In this document: positions 1 through 8,676 of the stretch, in pieces
Layout: every line of letters begins with the position of its first letter
Position numbering within the stretch: the stretch's first letter is position 1
NCBI GenBank assembly: GCA_937968035.1
Contig: CALBTS010000167.1
Span: 1 to 29,313, forward strand
Direction of reading: 5' to 3'
DNA length: 29,313 bases
Source of the DNA: an uncultured Methanomethylovorans sp.
GTDB taxonomy: Archaea > Halobacteriota > Methanosarcinia > Methanosarcinales > Methanosarcinaceae
Notes under the pieces: generated by a model
Told to the model about the DNA's origin: nothing
Databases searched by the model: none
Seen by the model: only the letters and a program-made list of their open reading frames with translations
Made by a program: the position numbers and the translations under genes

Positions 1-46
1 AGATCGTATTCGGTGACTGGAGTTCAGACGTGTGCTCTTCCGATCT
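1..46 (+). other. Illumina adapter and index carried into the contig
   Basis: Bases 13-46 match the Illumina read-2 adapter, beginning GTGACTGGAGTTCAGACGTG and ending in CTCTTCCGATCT. The preceding bases 1-4 (AGAT) fit the end of the P7 primer, and 5-12 (CGTATTCG) occupy the place of an 8-base i7 index. This is library sequence, not genome. Genomic sequence begins at about 47, and the window start is a physical contig end. Confidence 0.97.
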
Positions 47-255
47 GCACGAAGTAGTACAAGAATAACTCATGCCCATATTGTGCGATTAGGAAAAGAC
101 TGTTGTAAGATTGGTTTTGTCCTCAACGGGATCATTTGAGGGGATCGGCTGGATATCAGGGAGAAATATCATTTCAGTTGATGTGGAAAGGAATATCTAA
201 AAATGATCTTTACATAATTATTTGATATTAATTTGGGAGCAAAAAGAGGAGTACC

Positions 256-1461
256 ATGTTATACAGGAAAATGCCAAAGAATGGAGATAAGCTTTCAATA
301 ATTGGTTTTGGTGCCATGCGCCTTCCGACCAAACAGGACGGAAGCATAGATGAGGAAAAAGCCACTCAAATGATCCACTATGCAATAGATAATGGGGTCA
401 ATTATATAGATACCGCATGGCCTTACCACATGGGAGAAAGTGAGCCATTCCTCGGACGTGTGCTTGCAGACGGATACCGGGAAAAAGTAAAGCTTGCGAC
501 AAAAATGCCTCAATGGATGGTAAAAAACCTTGATGACATGGATAGTTTCCTTAACAAGCAGCTTGAGAGACTGAACACAGACCACATTGACTATTACCTC
601 TTACACAGTCTGGTAGGCAGCAGCTGGAAGACTATTTGGGACTTAGGTGTTAATGACTTTCTTGACAGGGCCAAGGCCGATGGGCGCATCATCAACGCAG
701 GTTTTTCCTATCATGGTAATGCCGAGGATTTTAAGGATGTTGTGGATGGATATGACTGGGATTTCTGCCAGATACAGTATAATTTCCTGGATGAGGATAT
801 ACAGGCAGGAAGAAAGGGGCTTGAATACGCTGCTTCCCATGATCTTGGAGTTGTGATAATGGAGCCATTAAGAGGTGGCAATCTGACAGATCCTGTTCCA
901 TGTGAGATAATGGACATCTGGAACGAAGCTGATGTCAAGCGCAGTCCTGCGGAGTGGGCATTGCGCTGGGTCTGGAACCATCCCGAGGTCACTGTAGTGC
1001 TTTCAGGTATGACCGAGCCTTATCATGTTGAAGAGAACCTTAAGTCTGCAGGGGAAGGTCTTGCTGATTCCCTGACAGCTAAAGAGCTCAAACTTATTGA
1101 CAGGGTAGCAGATAAGTACAGAGAACTGATGAAAATAAATTGCACAGGTTGCCGATACTGTATGCCCTGCCCACAGGGAGTGGACATTCCTGCCTGTTTT
1201 GAAACGTACAATAATTTGTACATGTTCGGTGGAAAAGATAGGTTGATGATAATGTATGCTGCAAAGCTCGGAGGCATTCTAAGAGGAGCTGAAAGGAATT
1301 TCGCATCCCAATGTGTGCAGTGCGGTCAATGCCTGAATGCCTGTCCACAAAATCTTCCAATACCGCAACTGCTTGAGAAGGTTGTGGAAGAGTTTGAAGG
1401 GCCGGGTCTGGAGAAGAGGATTGAGTTTGCGAAGCAGTTGTTTGCAAATGATAACTTCTGA
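256..1461 (+). CDS. Aldo/keto reductase with C-terminal 4Fe-4S ferredoxin-like domain
   Basis: The 401-residue protein has an aldo/keto reductase TIM barrel (about 1-285) followed by a ferredoxin-like tail. The classical catalytic tetrad is visible as D52, Y57, K83 and H117. The tail carries two cysteine clusters: C296/C299/C302/C305 followed by Pro, and C353/C356/C359/C363 followed by Pro, enough for two 4Fe-4S centres. This two-domain architecture is a known subfamily in anaerobes and methanogens, whose substrate is generally unknown. Known family members reduce carbonyls with NAD(P)H; the clusters suggest electron exchange with ferredoxin, which is inference. The ATG at 256 follows a purine-rich AGAGGAG site. 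It is the first gene on the contig and stands alone, with 249 bases before the next gene. Confidence 0.9.
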   Translation: MLYRKMPKNGDKLSIIGFGAMRLPTKQDGSIDEEKATQMIHYAIDNGVNYIDTAWPYHMGESEPFLGRVLADGYREKVKLATKMPQWMVKNLDDMDSFLNKQLERLNTDHIDYYLLHSLVGSSWKTIWDLGVNDFLDRAKADGRIINAGFSYHGNAEDFKDVVDGYDWDFCQIQYNFLDEDIQAGRKGLEYAASHDLGVVIMEPLRGGNLTDPVPCEIMDIWNEADVKRSPAEWALRWVWNHPEVTVVLSGMTEPYHVEENLKSAGEGLADSLTAKELKLIDRVADKYRELMKINCTGCRYCMPCPQGVDIPACFETYNNLYMFGGKDRLMIMYAAKLGGILRGAERNFASQCVQCGQCLNACPQNLPIPQLLEKVVEEFEGPGLEKRIEFAKQLFANDNF

Positions 1462-1710
1462 GGGATCGAATGCCTGAAGTATGTTTTATTCGCCAGAGGT
1501 GAGTTTTGTTCAGTTGGGGATGAGAGAAAACTGAGAGAATCAAAGGGCAAAGCAAATATATGGCAATCACAAATTCTGATTGCAACTTAATGCTTTATCT
1601 TCGAGAGATATGGTATTGGATGCCAGTTACATGCTTAAAAGTCCAATGCCTGTATTCATTGATCATATATCAGAAAATATCACCGTAGATCATCTTTAAG
1701 GAGAAAACCT
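1462..1710. other. Intergenic region with a 29-codon open frame and a promoter-like element
   Basis: No long gene is present. A short open frame runs 1610-1699 (+), encoding 29 residues that begin MVLDASYMLKSPMPVF and end in DHL. It stops 11 bases before the next start and has no clear ribosome binding site. It resembles the beginning of a CBS domain but is too short to call. A TATA-like CATATATC at about 1664-1671 could serve the zinc-ribbon gene downstream. Confidence 0.4.
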
Positions 1711-2367
1711 ATGAGCGGCAAAATAGAATTCACCCGGAATTATTCCGACCAGAGTACCAATCAGGGATTCCAATTCGAGTTTTACTGCGATCGCTGTGGC
1801 ACTGGGTATAGAACACGTTTCAAGGCATCAGCTATCGGTAAGGTCACAGGGGCATTGGATGCGGCCAGCGGTCTGTTCGGTGGTATTTTCGGACGTGCTG
1901 CTGATCTTAGTGAAAGAGCGCGTTCTGCTGGTTGGGAACAGGCTCACGATGCTGCTTTTGTTGAAGCGATGCAGGAACTGAAACCTGATTTCATTCAGTG
2001 TCCGAGATGTTCTTCCTGGGTATGCAAGAAAAGCTGCTGGAATGATAAAAAAGGGCTTTGTAAGGATTGTTCTCCGGACATAGCTGTAGAAATGGCAGCT
2101 GCTCAGTCAAGCCGTACGGTGGAAGAGATCTGGGCCCACTCTAAAATGGCAGAAGAAGACAGAGAGGTACTGAAAGAAGAAAGCTGGCGAGCTGGTGTAA
2201 GGGCTGCATGTCCAGAATGCAATGCTCCACTTTCTGATCCAAAGGTCAAGTTCTGTCCAGAATGTGGTGCAAAGATCCAGAAGGATGTGTTCTGCACAGG
2301 CTGTGGAGCTAAACTGGAGCCGGGAGTAAAGTTCTGTGGTGAATGCGGGCAAAAAGTACAGAAATGA
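1711..2367 (+). CDS. Cysteine-rich multi-zinc-ribbon protein
   Basis: This 218-residue protein has 16 cysteines in eight close pairs: C26/C29, C97/C100, C105/C109, C117/C120, C167/C170, C182/C185, C195/C198 and C209/C212. That fits about four zinc sites. The last four pairs make a double zinc-ribbon tail (CPEC...CPEC, CTGC...CGEC), which in many families mediates protein or nucleic-acid contacts. Between the N-terminal pair and the middle knuckles lies a Gly/Ala-rich stretch (about 45-75) containing GLFGGIFG, possibly a flexible or membrane-associating segment. There is no signal peptide and no catalytic motif. The ATG at 1711 is preceded by AAGGAGAAAACCT, a good ribosome binding site. I cannot assign a function. 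Confidence 0.8.
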   Translation: MSGKIEFTRNYSDQSTNQGFQFEFYCDRCGTGYRTRFKASAIGKVTGALDAASGLFGGIFGRAADLSERARSAGWEQAHDAAFVEAMQELKPDFIQCPRCSSWVCKKSCWNDKKGLCKDCSPDIAVEMAAAQSSRTVEEIWAHSKMAEEDREVLKEESWRAGVRAACPECNAPLSDPKVKFCPECGAKIQKDVFCTGCGAKLEPGVKFCGECGQKVQK

Positions 2368-2524
2368 TGAAGGATCAAAATATTTGTTTCTAAATTGAAA
2401 GTTGAAGTTCCAAGGCTGAAAGCTAAGATTTAAGGATGCTTTCGGCTTCTGAATGACTGGTATGTCTACTATTCTTCAAATTTTGTATAGCTTTTTATGA
2501 TCACACTATATATTAGCTGATGAA

Positions 2525-2944
2525 ATGGATACTATAGATTATTCTCTTGAAGAAAAGCTTCCCTCTGTTGAAGAGTACATTTATTTAAGGCAGTCAGTCA
2601 ACTGGCCCTTTCCTAATAAAAATGCAATAGAAAAAAGCCTCAATAATTCCATTTACTGTGTTTGTGCCGTGAAAAATGATCATATTATAGGCATGTCCCG
2701 TTTGGTCGGAGATCATAGTTTCATCTATTTCATTGCAGATGTCATTGTTCTACCAGAATACCAGAATCAAGGCATCGGCACTGCACTGATGAAAAAGATA
2801 ATGTCATATCTGCAAGAGAACGTGCAGGATTATTCGTACGTAACCCTGATGTCTGCAAAAGGAAAAGAAGCCTTTTATGAAAAATTTGGCTTTTTCAAGA
2901 GGCCTACGGATAAGTTTGGGTATGGGATGATGGTTGAGCTTTGA
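2525..2944 (+). CDS. GNAT-family N-acetyltransferase
   Basis: The 139-residue length is typical of a single GNAT domain. The acetyl-CoA pyrophosphate-binding motif is visible as Q-N-Q-G-I-G-T-A in LPEYQNQGIGTALMKKIM (about residues 77-94), after the beta-4 strand IADVIVL. The C-terminal YEKFGFFKR segment is the usual beta-5/alpha-4 region with the conserved Tyr. The family moves an acetyl group from acetyl-CoA to an amine; the substrate here cannot be read. The ribosome binding site before the ATG is weak (GATGA only 3 bases upstream), and TATA-like sequences lie at about 2483-2490 and 2507-2516. It converges on the SulP gene with a 27-base gap. Confidence 0.85.
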   Translation: MDTIDYSLEEKLPSVEEYIYLRQSVNWPFPNKNAIEKSLNNSIYCVCAVKNDHIIGMSRLVGDHSFIYFIADVIVLPEYQNQGIGTALMKKIMSYLQENVQDYSYVTLMSAKGKEAFYEKFGFFKRPTDKFGYGMMVEL

Positions 2945-2971
2945 GGTCAAATTCCATCATCACTTTTTAGA

Positions 2972-4636
2972 TCACGCTACTTTCTCATTCCCACTCTTCT
3001 TCTTCACGTATTCCAGAGCATCCTGTGTGTGTTCAAATATGTGTACATGCTGTTTTTCTATCAGTTCCATAAGGTCTTCGTCGTTTTTCATTCTCCTCAT
3101 CACTTCCGGCTGTATTGAGGTGAGATAGACTTTCTGATTCCTCTTTTTACTCATACTTATGAAACTTCTAAGCCTTTCAAGTCCAGTGGTATCAATGAAC
3201 GGTACATAACGCATACGCAGTATTATATGAGGCCTGCTGATGTTAATATGTTCATTTATCTTGCTCTCGAAAACATTCATTGCCCCGAAGAAGAAAGGTC
3301 CGTTGAGAGTGTATACAGAAACGTTCTTTTCAAGATATGGGTGAGAAAATATAGTAGCGTTAATACCCGTTGATTTGTCGTAGTTCTCCATGGTCTGGAT
3401 ATCAATGACATTCGTGAGCCTTATGAACAGCAGGATTATTGCAAGGAACATGCCCATCTGCACTGCGAAAACCAGATCTGTGAGCACTGTTAGGACAAAT
3501 GTGGCGATCAGGACAGTGGTGTCCATTTTGCTGATGTGCATGATAGTTTTGAACTCGGTGATGTTGATCATCCTTACAGAGACCAGTATAAGTACTCCTG
3601 CAAGGTAGGCTTTTGGAATGAATGCGGCTATCGGACCAAAGAACAGAAGTATGGCGAATAATATAAGGGCGTGGATAATTCCCGATATTCTGGTCTTTGC
3701 GCCTTCACGTATGTTTACCGCACTCCTTGCAATGGCAGCTGTACAGGGAATTCCTGAGAAGAATGGAAGAATGATATTTCCCAGTCCCTGTCCCATGAGT
3801 TCTCTGTTGCTGTCGTGCTTTGTGTTGGTCATACCGTCACAGACAACAGCACAGAGCAGAGCTTCTATGGTTCCTAATAGTGCTATGGTCAGGGATGCTG
3901 GCAGAACCGTCAGCACCAGTTGTGGGTTGAGATTGATCATCTGTATAGTAGGAATACCAGCCGGGATACTGCCTACAATGGGGATGTCGATCTCCATATA
4001 ATAAATCAGCAATACTGACAGGATCAGTGCGACTATGGATGCAGGAAGGCTATTCAGGTATTTTATTTTGACTAAGATCGCCGGTAGGTGGAGCAGGAGT
4101 ATAATAGTGGCTATACATATCAATAATGCATTGTAGTTAGCGGCACTCAGGTTCTCAATGATGGCAACAACAGTTTCCCATGCGTATTCCTTTGCAGGGA
4201 TCGCCATACCCAGCGCGTTAGGTATCTGTCCTATCAATATGATAGCACCAATACCACTTGTGAATCCGGATATGACAGGCAGTGGAATGTATTTGACTAC
4301 CTTGCCCAGTTTGAACAGGCCGAAGAGTATCTGGAATATACCTGCAAGGAAACCTGCAAGTAGCAGCCCTTCCAATCCATGGCTGTTCAGGGTGGACAGG
4401 ATGATAACCGTCATAGCACCGGTAGGTCCGGTTATAGAATACTTGGAACCACCAGTGGCAGATACGAGCATTCCTGCTATCACGGCCGTATAAAGACCCA
4501 TCACTGGCTCAACACCGGAAGCGATGGCAAAAGCAATAGCAAGTGGCAGTGCCACGATAGCTGTAATAAAACCTGCTTTGAGGTCACTTAAAAACGATTC
4601 CTTAAAATACCCAGAAATCCCGGTTCTTACATCCAT
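2972..4636 (-). CDS. SulP-family inorganic anion permease with STAS domain
   Basis: With the start at 4636 this is a 554-residue SulP (SLC26-like) transporter. The N-terminal part holds many hydrophobic segments beginning with LKAGFITAIVALPLAIAFA, the family signature region, and the GLYTAVIAG and TGPTGAMTV repeats that form the substrate site. The C-terminal STAS domain carries the DTTGL loop and follows the last membrane helix. Family members carry sulfate, bicarbonate or other anions into the cell; which one is not readable. An open frame extends upstream to 4696, but a TATA-like TTATATATA sits at about 4698-4706 on this strand, so transcription should begin near 4675. That leaves ATG 4660 or ATG 4636; I chose 4636 with modest confidence. 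Confidence 0.88.
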   Translation of the reverse strand: MDVRTGISGYFKESFLSDLKAGFITAIVALPLAIAFAIASGVEPVMGLYTAVIAGMLVSATGGSKYSITGPTGAMTVIILSTLNSHGLEGLLLAGFLAGIFQILFGLFKLGKVVKYIPLPVISGFTSGIGAIILIGQIPNALGMAIPAKEYAWETVVAIIENLSAANYNALLICIATIILLLHLPAILVKIKYLNSLPASIVALILSVLLIYYMEIDIPIVGSIPAGIPTIQMINLNPQLVLTVLPASLTIALLGTIEALLCAVVCDGMTNTKHDSNRELMGQGLGNIILPFFSGIPCTAAIARSAVNIREGAKTRISGIIHALILFAILLFFGPIAAFIPKAYLAGVLILVSVRMINITEFKTIMHISKMDTTVLIATFVLTVLTDLVFAVQMGMFLAIILLFIRLTNVIDIQTMENYDKSTGINATIFSHPYLEKNVSVYTLNGPFFFGAMNVFESKINEHINISRPHIILRMRYVPFIDTTGLERLRSFISMSKKRNQKVYLTSIQPEVMRRMKNDEDLMELIEKQHVHIFEHTQDALEYVKKKSGNEKVA

Positions 4637-4696
4637 ATTATCTTGCTCGACGCGCGGCATTAATTGTTCATCAAAGGGCAGTAGAGCAATTACCAC

Positions 4697-4707
4697 GTAT
4701 ATATAAT
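4697..4707 (-). promoter_or_regulatory. Probable TATA box of the SulP gene
   Basis: On the minus strand the bases read TTAATTATATATACG just above the permease gene. A TATA centre near 4702 predicts a transcription start around 4675, which argues against the longest open frame (to 4696) and supports a start at 4660 or 4636. Confidence 0.5.
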
Positions 4708-4761
4708 TAATCTATAATGAAAATAGGTTAGGTATAACACTGGAATATATGAGCTAGCTTC

Positions 4762-4792
4762 TTGAAACAAGTATTTGTTTGAAACATCAAAC
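4762..4792. repeat. Overlapping inverted repeats upstream of the SulP gene
   Basis: Two perfect 6-bp inverted repeats overlap: AAACAA-GTAT-TTGTTT (4765-4780) and GTTTGA-AACA-TCAAAC (4777-4792). They share bases 4777-4780, so as RNA they would be mutually exclusive hairpins. The octamer TTGAAACA also occurs twice (4762-4769 and 4779-4786 within a base). The element is about 60-90 bp upstream of the SulP TATA box and just after the nth gene, so it could be an operator. Confidence 0.5.
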
Positions 4793-4848
4793 TTACATAA
4801 CATTCCAGATAAACATGAAAGAAGTAAAATAGGTTTGTTTTTATTCTA

Positions 4849-5502
4849 TTATGCTCTGCTCGATGGACACAACTCCTTTACAACACACTCCACACACTTC
4901 GGATTGCGCGCCATACATACATTGCGCCCGTGCAGGATCAGGGTCATGGAAAGGGTTTCCAGATCCTCTCTTTTTACAATCCTCATAAGGTCCTTCTCTA
5001 TCTTTTCCGGGTCTTCGTGTTGGGTGAAGCCGAGGCGATTTGATAGTCTTTTCACATGTGTGTCCACTGCAATACCCTCTATTTTCCCAAAGGCTCTTGA
5101 CAGAACTATATTTGCAGTCTTCCTGCCAACTCCGGGAAGCTGCAGCAAACCCTCCATGGTATCGGGTACCTTACCTCCAAAATCTGTAAGCATGATCTGA
5201 GCGCTTTGGATGATGTGTTTTGCTTTCTGGTGATAGAAGCCTGTGGAATATATTTCCTTTCCAAATGCTGATACATCAGCAGCAGCATAATCTTCCAGAG
5301 TACGGTATTTCTTGAACAGGGACTGAGTGACCTGGTTCACCTGGCGGTCCGTGCACTGGGCTGAAAGAATGGTGGCTACTAGAAGTTCCAGAGGAGAACT
5401 AAAACGCAGGGCAGGGGCAGCATTAGGATACACCTCCCGCAGAAGTGAGAAGATATTATCAAAGTTGTGGGTGTTGTCGGGGATATTTTCCTCAGCATTC
5501 AT
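4849..5502 (-). CDS. nth: Endonuclease III (DNA glycosylase/AP lyase)
   Basis: The protein has 217 residues, close to the usual 210-220. The helix-hairpin-helix LPGVGRKTAN contains the catalytic Lys128, and the catalytic Asp147 is in AVDTHVKRLSNR. The C-terminal 4Fe-4S loop has the exact spacing C196-x6-C203-x2-C206-x5-C212. Nth removes oxidised pyrimidines in base excision repair and nicks the abasic site. The early motif TILSAQCTD (about 44-52) is also canonical. The ATG at 5502 lies 93 bases from the end of porB across a T-rich terminator-like stretch, so nth is probably transcribed separately from the por operon. Nothing is missing. Confidence 0.96.
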   Translation of the reverse strand: MNAEENIPDNTHNFDNIFSLLREVYPNAAPALRFSSPLELLVATILSAQCTDRQVNQVTQSLFKKYRTLEDYAAADVSAFGKEIYSTGFYHQKAKHIIQSAQIMLTDFGGKVPDTMEGLLQLPGVGRKTANIVLSRAFGKIEGIAVDTHVKRLSNRLGFTQHEDPEKIEKDLMRIVKREDLETLSMTLILHGRNVCMARNPKCVECVVKELCPSSRA

Positions 5503-5542
5503 GCAGGTAAATAGTAACTGATAGTTCTTATCACTTTTTTAG

Positions 5543-5580
5543 AAAAGAAAAAACCTAGAGAAAAACAACACAGAAAAAAG
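5543..5580 (-). terminator. T-rich terminator after porB
   Basis: Just downstream of the porB stop, the minus strand has three T tracts (about 5574-5579, 5561-5565 and 5548-5553) spaced by short C/T-rich stretches. Clustered oligo-T without a strong hairpin is the usual archaeal intrinsic terminator form. It separates por from nth. Confidence 0.55.
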
Positions 5581-5595
5581 AATAGCTACAGGCCT

Positions 5596-6468
5596 TTAAA
5601 GCCCGTAGTGCTCAATGTTCTTATCAGCGATGGCCTGTATCTTGGCTATCTCTTCTGCACCGCCTTCCTTGTTGAACAGGTGCTTGAAGCGGCTCTGCAT
5701 CTTGAGATAATCCTCAACTGGTGATGGCGTACCTATCTTCCTGACCTTTGTGATCTCCCCATTTTCCATTTCGAACAAGGGCCACAGACCGGTCTTAACA
5801 GCCATCCGGGCAACTTCCACTGTCTTGGAAGTATCAAATCCCCAGCCTGTTGTACAGGGGGCGTGGCAGTGTATATATGTGGGACCCGGTGTTTCAGTGG
5901 CTTTCTTCACCTTTGCTATCATGTCCTTGCCATACGCAAGGGATGTGGTGGCCACGTATGGGGAACCATGTGCTGCGATGATAGCAGGCATGTTCTTTTT
6001 AGGGCGCTGGTTACCAAAAGAAACCTTTCCGGCAGGACTTGTAGTAGTTGAAGCATTAAATGGGGTTCCACTACTTCTCTGCACTCCGGTGTTCATGTAA
6101 GCTTCATTGTCTATACAGACATAAGTGAAGTCGTGTCCTCTCTCAAAAGCTCCGGAAATAGCCTGAAGACCGATATCCATAGTTGCACCGTCGCCACCAA
6201 TGGCAACAACCCTGGTGTTACCCTTCTTTCCCATGGCCTTCAGTGCTGCCTCAATACCAGATGCCACAGCAGCAGCATTTTCAAATAGTGAGTGTATCCA
6301 GGGCACATTCCATGAAGTTTCAGGGAAAGGAGTTGTCATGACTTCAAGACAGCCGGTAGGACTGACTACTATACAATCCTCGCCTGCCCCCATAAGTGTG
6401 AACTTGGCAGCCATTGCGTCACAGCAGCCTGCACATCCCCTGTGTCCTGAAACGAAAAGGTGTTTCAT
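5596..6468 (-). CDS. porB: Pyruvate:ferredoxin oxidoreductase, beta subunit
   Basis: The 290-residue protein is the thiamine-diphosphate-binding subunit. The TPP/Mg motif runs from [10 protein letters not shown] to [10 protein letters not shown], the classic GDG...N arrangement. Near the N terminus the [15 protein letters not shown] segment holds cysteines expected to bind a 4Fe-4S centre close to TPP. Together with PorA, PorC and PorD it interconverts pyruvate + CoA and acetyl-CoA + CO2 with ferredoxin. In methylotrophic methanogens the direction is mainly pyruvate synthesis for biosynthesis (family knowledge). Its ATG overlaps the porA stop by four bases (ATGA), showing translational coupling. 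It is the last gene of the operon. Confidence 0.96.
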   Translation of the reverse strand: MKHLFVSGHRGCAGCCDAMAAKFTLMGAGEDCIVVSPTGCLEVMTTPFPETSWNVPWIHSLFENAAAVASGIEAALKAMGKKGNTRVVAIGGDGATMDIGLQAISGAFERGHDFTYVCIDNEAYMNTGVQRSSGTPFNASTTTSPAGKVSFGNQRPKKNMPAIIAAHGSPYVATTSLAYGKDMIAKVKKATETPGPTYIHCHAPCTTGWGFDTSKTVEVARMAVKTGLWPLFEMENGEITKVRKIGTPSPVEDYLKMQSRFKHLFNKEGGAEEIAKIQAIADKNIEHYGL

Positions 6469-7679
6469 AGTATTTCCTCCCTCACATCAGTGAACTGGCT
6501 TTCGAGCTTAATACCAGTCTTCATTACTTCCTCAGCCTCAGATATGATCTTCTCTATCGTGCTCATACGTATGTCACGGCCTCCATGGCCTATCATGTAA
6601 CCCACAACAGGTACACGGTTTTTGGTGTTGTACAGGCAAGATTTGGTTTCTGTGAACAGAGCGCCTTCGTTAAGTCCCAATGAGATGTTCTTATCCAGGA
6701 CTACAACGACCTTTGCATCCTTAATGGCTTTCCTGATAGCCTCTGCCGGAAATGGCCTGAAAGACCTGACCTTCAGCAAGCCTACCTTCATACCCTTCTG
6801 TCTCAGATTATCAATGGTATCCTTAATGGTACCCACGATGGAACCCATTGCCATGAGAATTATATCAGCATCCTCCGTCTGGTATTCATCAACGAGTCCG
6901 CCATAGTATCTGCCGAACACATCATAGAACTCATTGGCTGCATCCTCTATCTTCTTAAGGGCGTTCTCCATCGCCTTCTGTTGCAGATATCTGAACTCGG
7001 TATAGTAATTGGGATCAGCCAGGGCACCAAAACTCATGGGTTTCTTTGGGTCCAGTGTGGTAAAAGGTTCATATGCAGGTAAATATTCATCAGTAAGTTC
7101 CTGTTCCAGCAGTATCACAGGTTCGTATACATGGGACAGGATAAAACCATCCATACACACCATGGCAGGCATAAGCACTTCCTTGTCCTCTGCAATTTTG
7201 AATGCCTGTGCGGTCATATCGGCTGCTTCCTGCAGATCCTCTGCATACAACTGTATCCAGCCGGTATCTCTCTGAGATATTGCATCCTGATGATCGTTCC
7301 AGATGTTGATGGGCGCGCTTACAGCTCTGTTCACTACGGTCATGACTATGGGTAGTCTCATACCGGACACGTTGAAAAGTACTTCATGCATCAACTCAAG
7401 ACCCTGGGACGTTGTGGCAGAGTAGCACCTCGCCCCCACGGCTGAGGAACCCACAAGTGCAGAAAGTGCAGAGAACTCAGACTCCACATTTATATACTCA
7501 CAGTTTTGTATCTCTCCGTCAGCCATGAACTGAGATAATCCTTCTACAATATGGGTTTGAGGAGTGATCGGGTAAGCAGATATAACATTGGGCCTGCATA
7601 CCTTGACAGCATGTGCCACAGCATAAGACCCCTCTACGACGACCATCTTTTCCATTTCCAGTTTTCCCTTGGTTGTCAT
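6465..7679 (-). CDS. porA: Pyruvate:ferredoxin oxidoreductase, alpha subunit
   Basis: The 404-residue protein starts [17 protein letters not shown]. Hallmarks of the alpha subunit are the pyrimidine-binding region [17 protein letters not shown], the [28 protein letters not shown] core in which the Thr-Ser pair contacts substrate, and the C-terminal transketolase-like domain with [14 protein letters not shown]. An open frame continues upstream to 7751, but the ATG at 7679 is preceded by GAGGAGAAGTA and overlaps the porD stop by one base (TAATG), so it is clearly the start. The gene is coupled to porB by an ATGA overlap. It is intact and of normal length. Confidence 0.96.
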   Translation of the reverse strand: MTTKGKLEMEKMVVVEGSYAVAHAVKVCRPNVISAYPITPQTHIVEGLSQFMADGEIQNCEYINVESEFSALSALVGSSAVGARCYSATTSQGLELMHEVLFNVSGMRLPIVMTVVNRAVSAPINIWNDHQDAISQRDTGWIQLYAEDLQEAADMTAQAFKIAEDKEVLMPAMVCMDGFILSHVYEPVILLEQELTDEYLPAYEPFTTLDPKKPMSFGALADPNYYTEFRYLQQKAMENALKKIEDAANEFYDVFGRYYGGLVDEYQTEDADIILMAMGSIVGTIKDTIDNLRQKGMKVGLLKVRSFRPFPAEAIRKAIKDAKVVVVLDKNISLGLNEGALFTETKSCLYNTKNRVPVVGYMIGHGGRDIRMSTIEKIISEAEEVMKTGIKLESQFTDVREEIL

Positions 7680-7939
7680 TACTTCTCCTCCAGTATCATG
7701 GTTATAGCCGTCTTGGGACATTCGTTGGCGCATACACCGCATCCTTTGCAATAATCATAGTCGAACTGGAAATATCCGTCCTCTCTGGGCAACACGGCCA
7801 TGTCCGGGCACAACAGTTCGCACAGCTTGCATTTGATACATTTGTCATAGTCGTACACAGGCTTGAAAGTTCTCCAGCCACCGGTCTTGTTGGCCAATGT
7901 GGTGCCGGGCTCACAGACTCCCCCGATAGTTATCTTCAT
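7679..7939 (-). CDS. porD: Pyruvate:ferredoxin oxidoreductase, delta (ferredoxin-like) subunit
   Basis: The 86-residue protein is a 2[4Fe-4S] ferredoxin. The two clusters are [12 protein letters not shown] and [12 protein letters not shown], each with the CxxCxxCxxxCP pattern, joined by a short linker. It passes electrons from the TPP site to external ferredoxin. An N-terminal extension with [22 protein letters not shown] is typical of archaeal PorD and docks on the catalytic subunits. Its ATG overlaps the stop of porC by four bases, and its own stop overlaps the porA start by one base. Confidence 0.96.
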   Translation of the reverse strand: MKITIGGVCEPGTTLANKTGGWRTFKPVYDYDKCIKCKLCELLCPDMAVLPREDGYFQFDYDYCKGCGVCANECPKTAITMILEEK

Positions 7940-8484
7940 ACCTTTGCCTCCTTCATCATGTCGTATGCCTGTTGGATGGCTTCAGCATTTCTCTCCCCTA
8001 CCTTGCCAGGGAATCTTTCTTTTACAGCTTCCTTGATCGACTCAGGCCTTATATTACCGGTAGCCCCTGCAAAGGCTCCCAGCAGCACTGTATTAACTAT
8101 CGGCCTGCCAATGATCTCAAGTGCGATCTTTGTGGCATTAACGGTTACAACTTTGGCCTTAGTGTTGAGTTTGAAAGTCGAGGGGTCAAATTCACTGTTT
8201 ATGATAATTATTCCATCTTCCTTCAGGCCACTTGCAACATCTACTACCTCTATAAGGGTAGGGTCCTGCACGATAACGTAGTCAGGTTCGTATATCTGGC
8301 TTCTGAGTCTGATAGGCGTGTCATCCATTCTTGTGAACGCCTGTACAGGTGCTCCTCTTCTTTCCACTCCAAAAGCTGGGAACGCCTGGCTGAATTTCCC
8401 ATCAGCAAAAGCTGCAACGGCTAAAAGCTCGGCAGCAGTGACCGAACCCTGGCCTCCCCGGCCGTGTATTCGTATCTCTTTCAT
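7936..8484 (-). CDS. porC: Pyruvate:ferredoxin oxidoreductase, gamma subunit (PorC/PorG)
   Basis: The 182-residue protein starts [20 protein letters not shown], the diagnostic Gly-rich motif of the gamma domain of 2-oxoacid:ferredoxin oxidoreductases, followed by [18 protein letters not shown]. In this family the domain contributes to CoA binding. The open frame can be extended to a TTG at 8499, but the ATG at 8484 has GGAG seven bases upstream and gives the conserved N terminus, so I use it. It is the first gene of porCDAB and is preceded by a 204-base region with promoter and repeat elements. Confidence 0.95.
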   Translation of the reverse strand: MKEIRIHGRGGQGSVTAAELLAVAAFADGKFSQAFPAFGVERRGAPVQAFTRMDDTPIRLRSQIYEPDYVIVQDPTLIEVVDVASGLKEDGIIIINSEFDPSTFKLNTKAKVVTVNATKIALEIIGRPIVNTVLLGAFAGATGNIRPESIKEAVKERFPGKVGERNAEAIQQAYDMMKEAKV

Positions 8485-8571
8485 CTGGATTCTCCACAAC
8501 GTTAGAACAATATACTATCGGCACAACTTTGTTTCTTGCTGTTTGTTTATTGAATATCCTGGCCGAATATG

Positions 8572-8676
8572 GATAGTTATAAACTGCATTTATTCACAAT
8601 TGCGTATAAATGCAATGTTTAATTGTGTAGGTTATGAACCGTCTGATAGTTATAAAGCCTTTCGGTTTGAACCGAA
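8572..8676 (-). promoter_or_regulatory. Tandem promoter and operator-like region of the por operon
   Basis: The 12-mer GATAGTTATAAA occurs twice, at 8572-8583 and 8645-8656 (TTTATAACTATC on the por strand), giving two TATA-like elements 73 bp apart. The distal one has a BRE-like CCGAAAGG directly upstream. Between them is a perfect 9-bp inverted repeat, TGCATTTAT (8585-8593) with ATAAATGCA (8606-8614), spacer 12. The distal BRE is part of a perfect palindrome, TTCGGTT-TG-AACCGAA (8661-8676). This looks like a regulated double promoter. The distal start would give a leader of about 140 bases, the proximal about 70. Confidence 0.55.

Noticed and set aside
47..255. A truncated upstream gene at the left edge
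   Set aside because: Stops interrupt all frames and no recognisable peptide is present; it seems to be the leader of the aldo/keto reductase gene.
7613..8281. A 222-codon plus-strand frame across porA, porD and porC
   Set aside because: It runs antisense to three well-defined subunits and shows no family motif.
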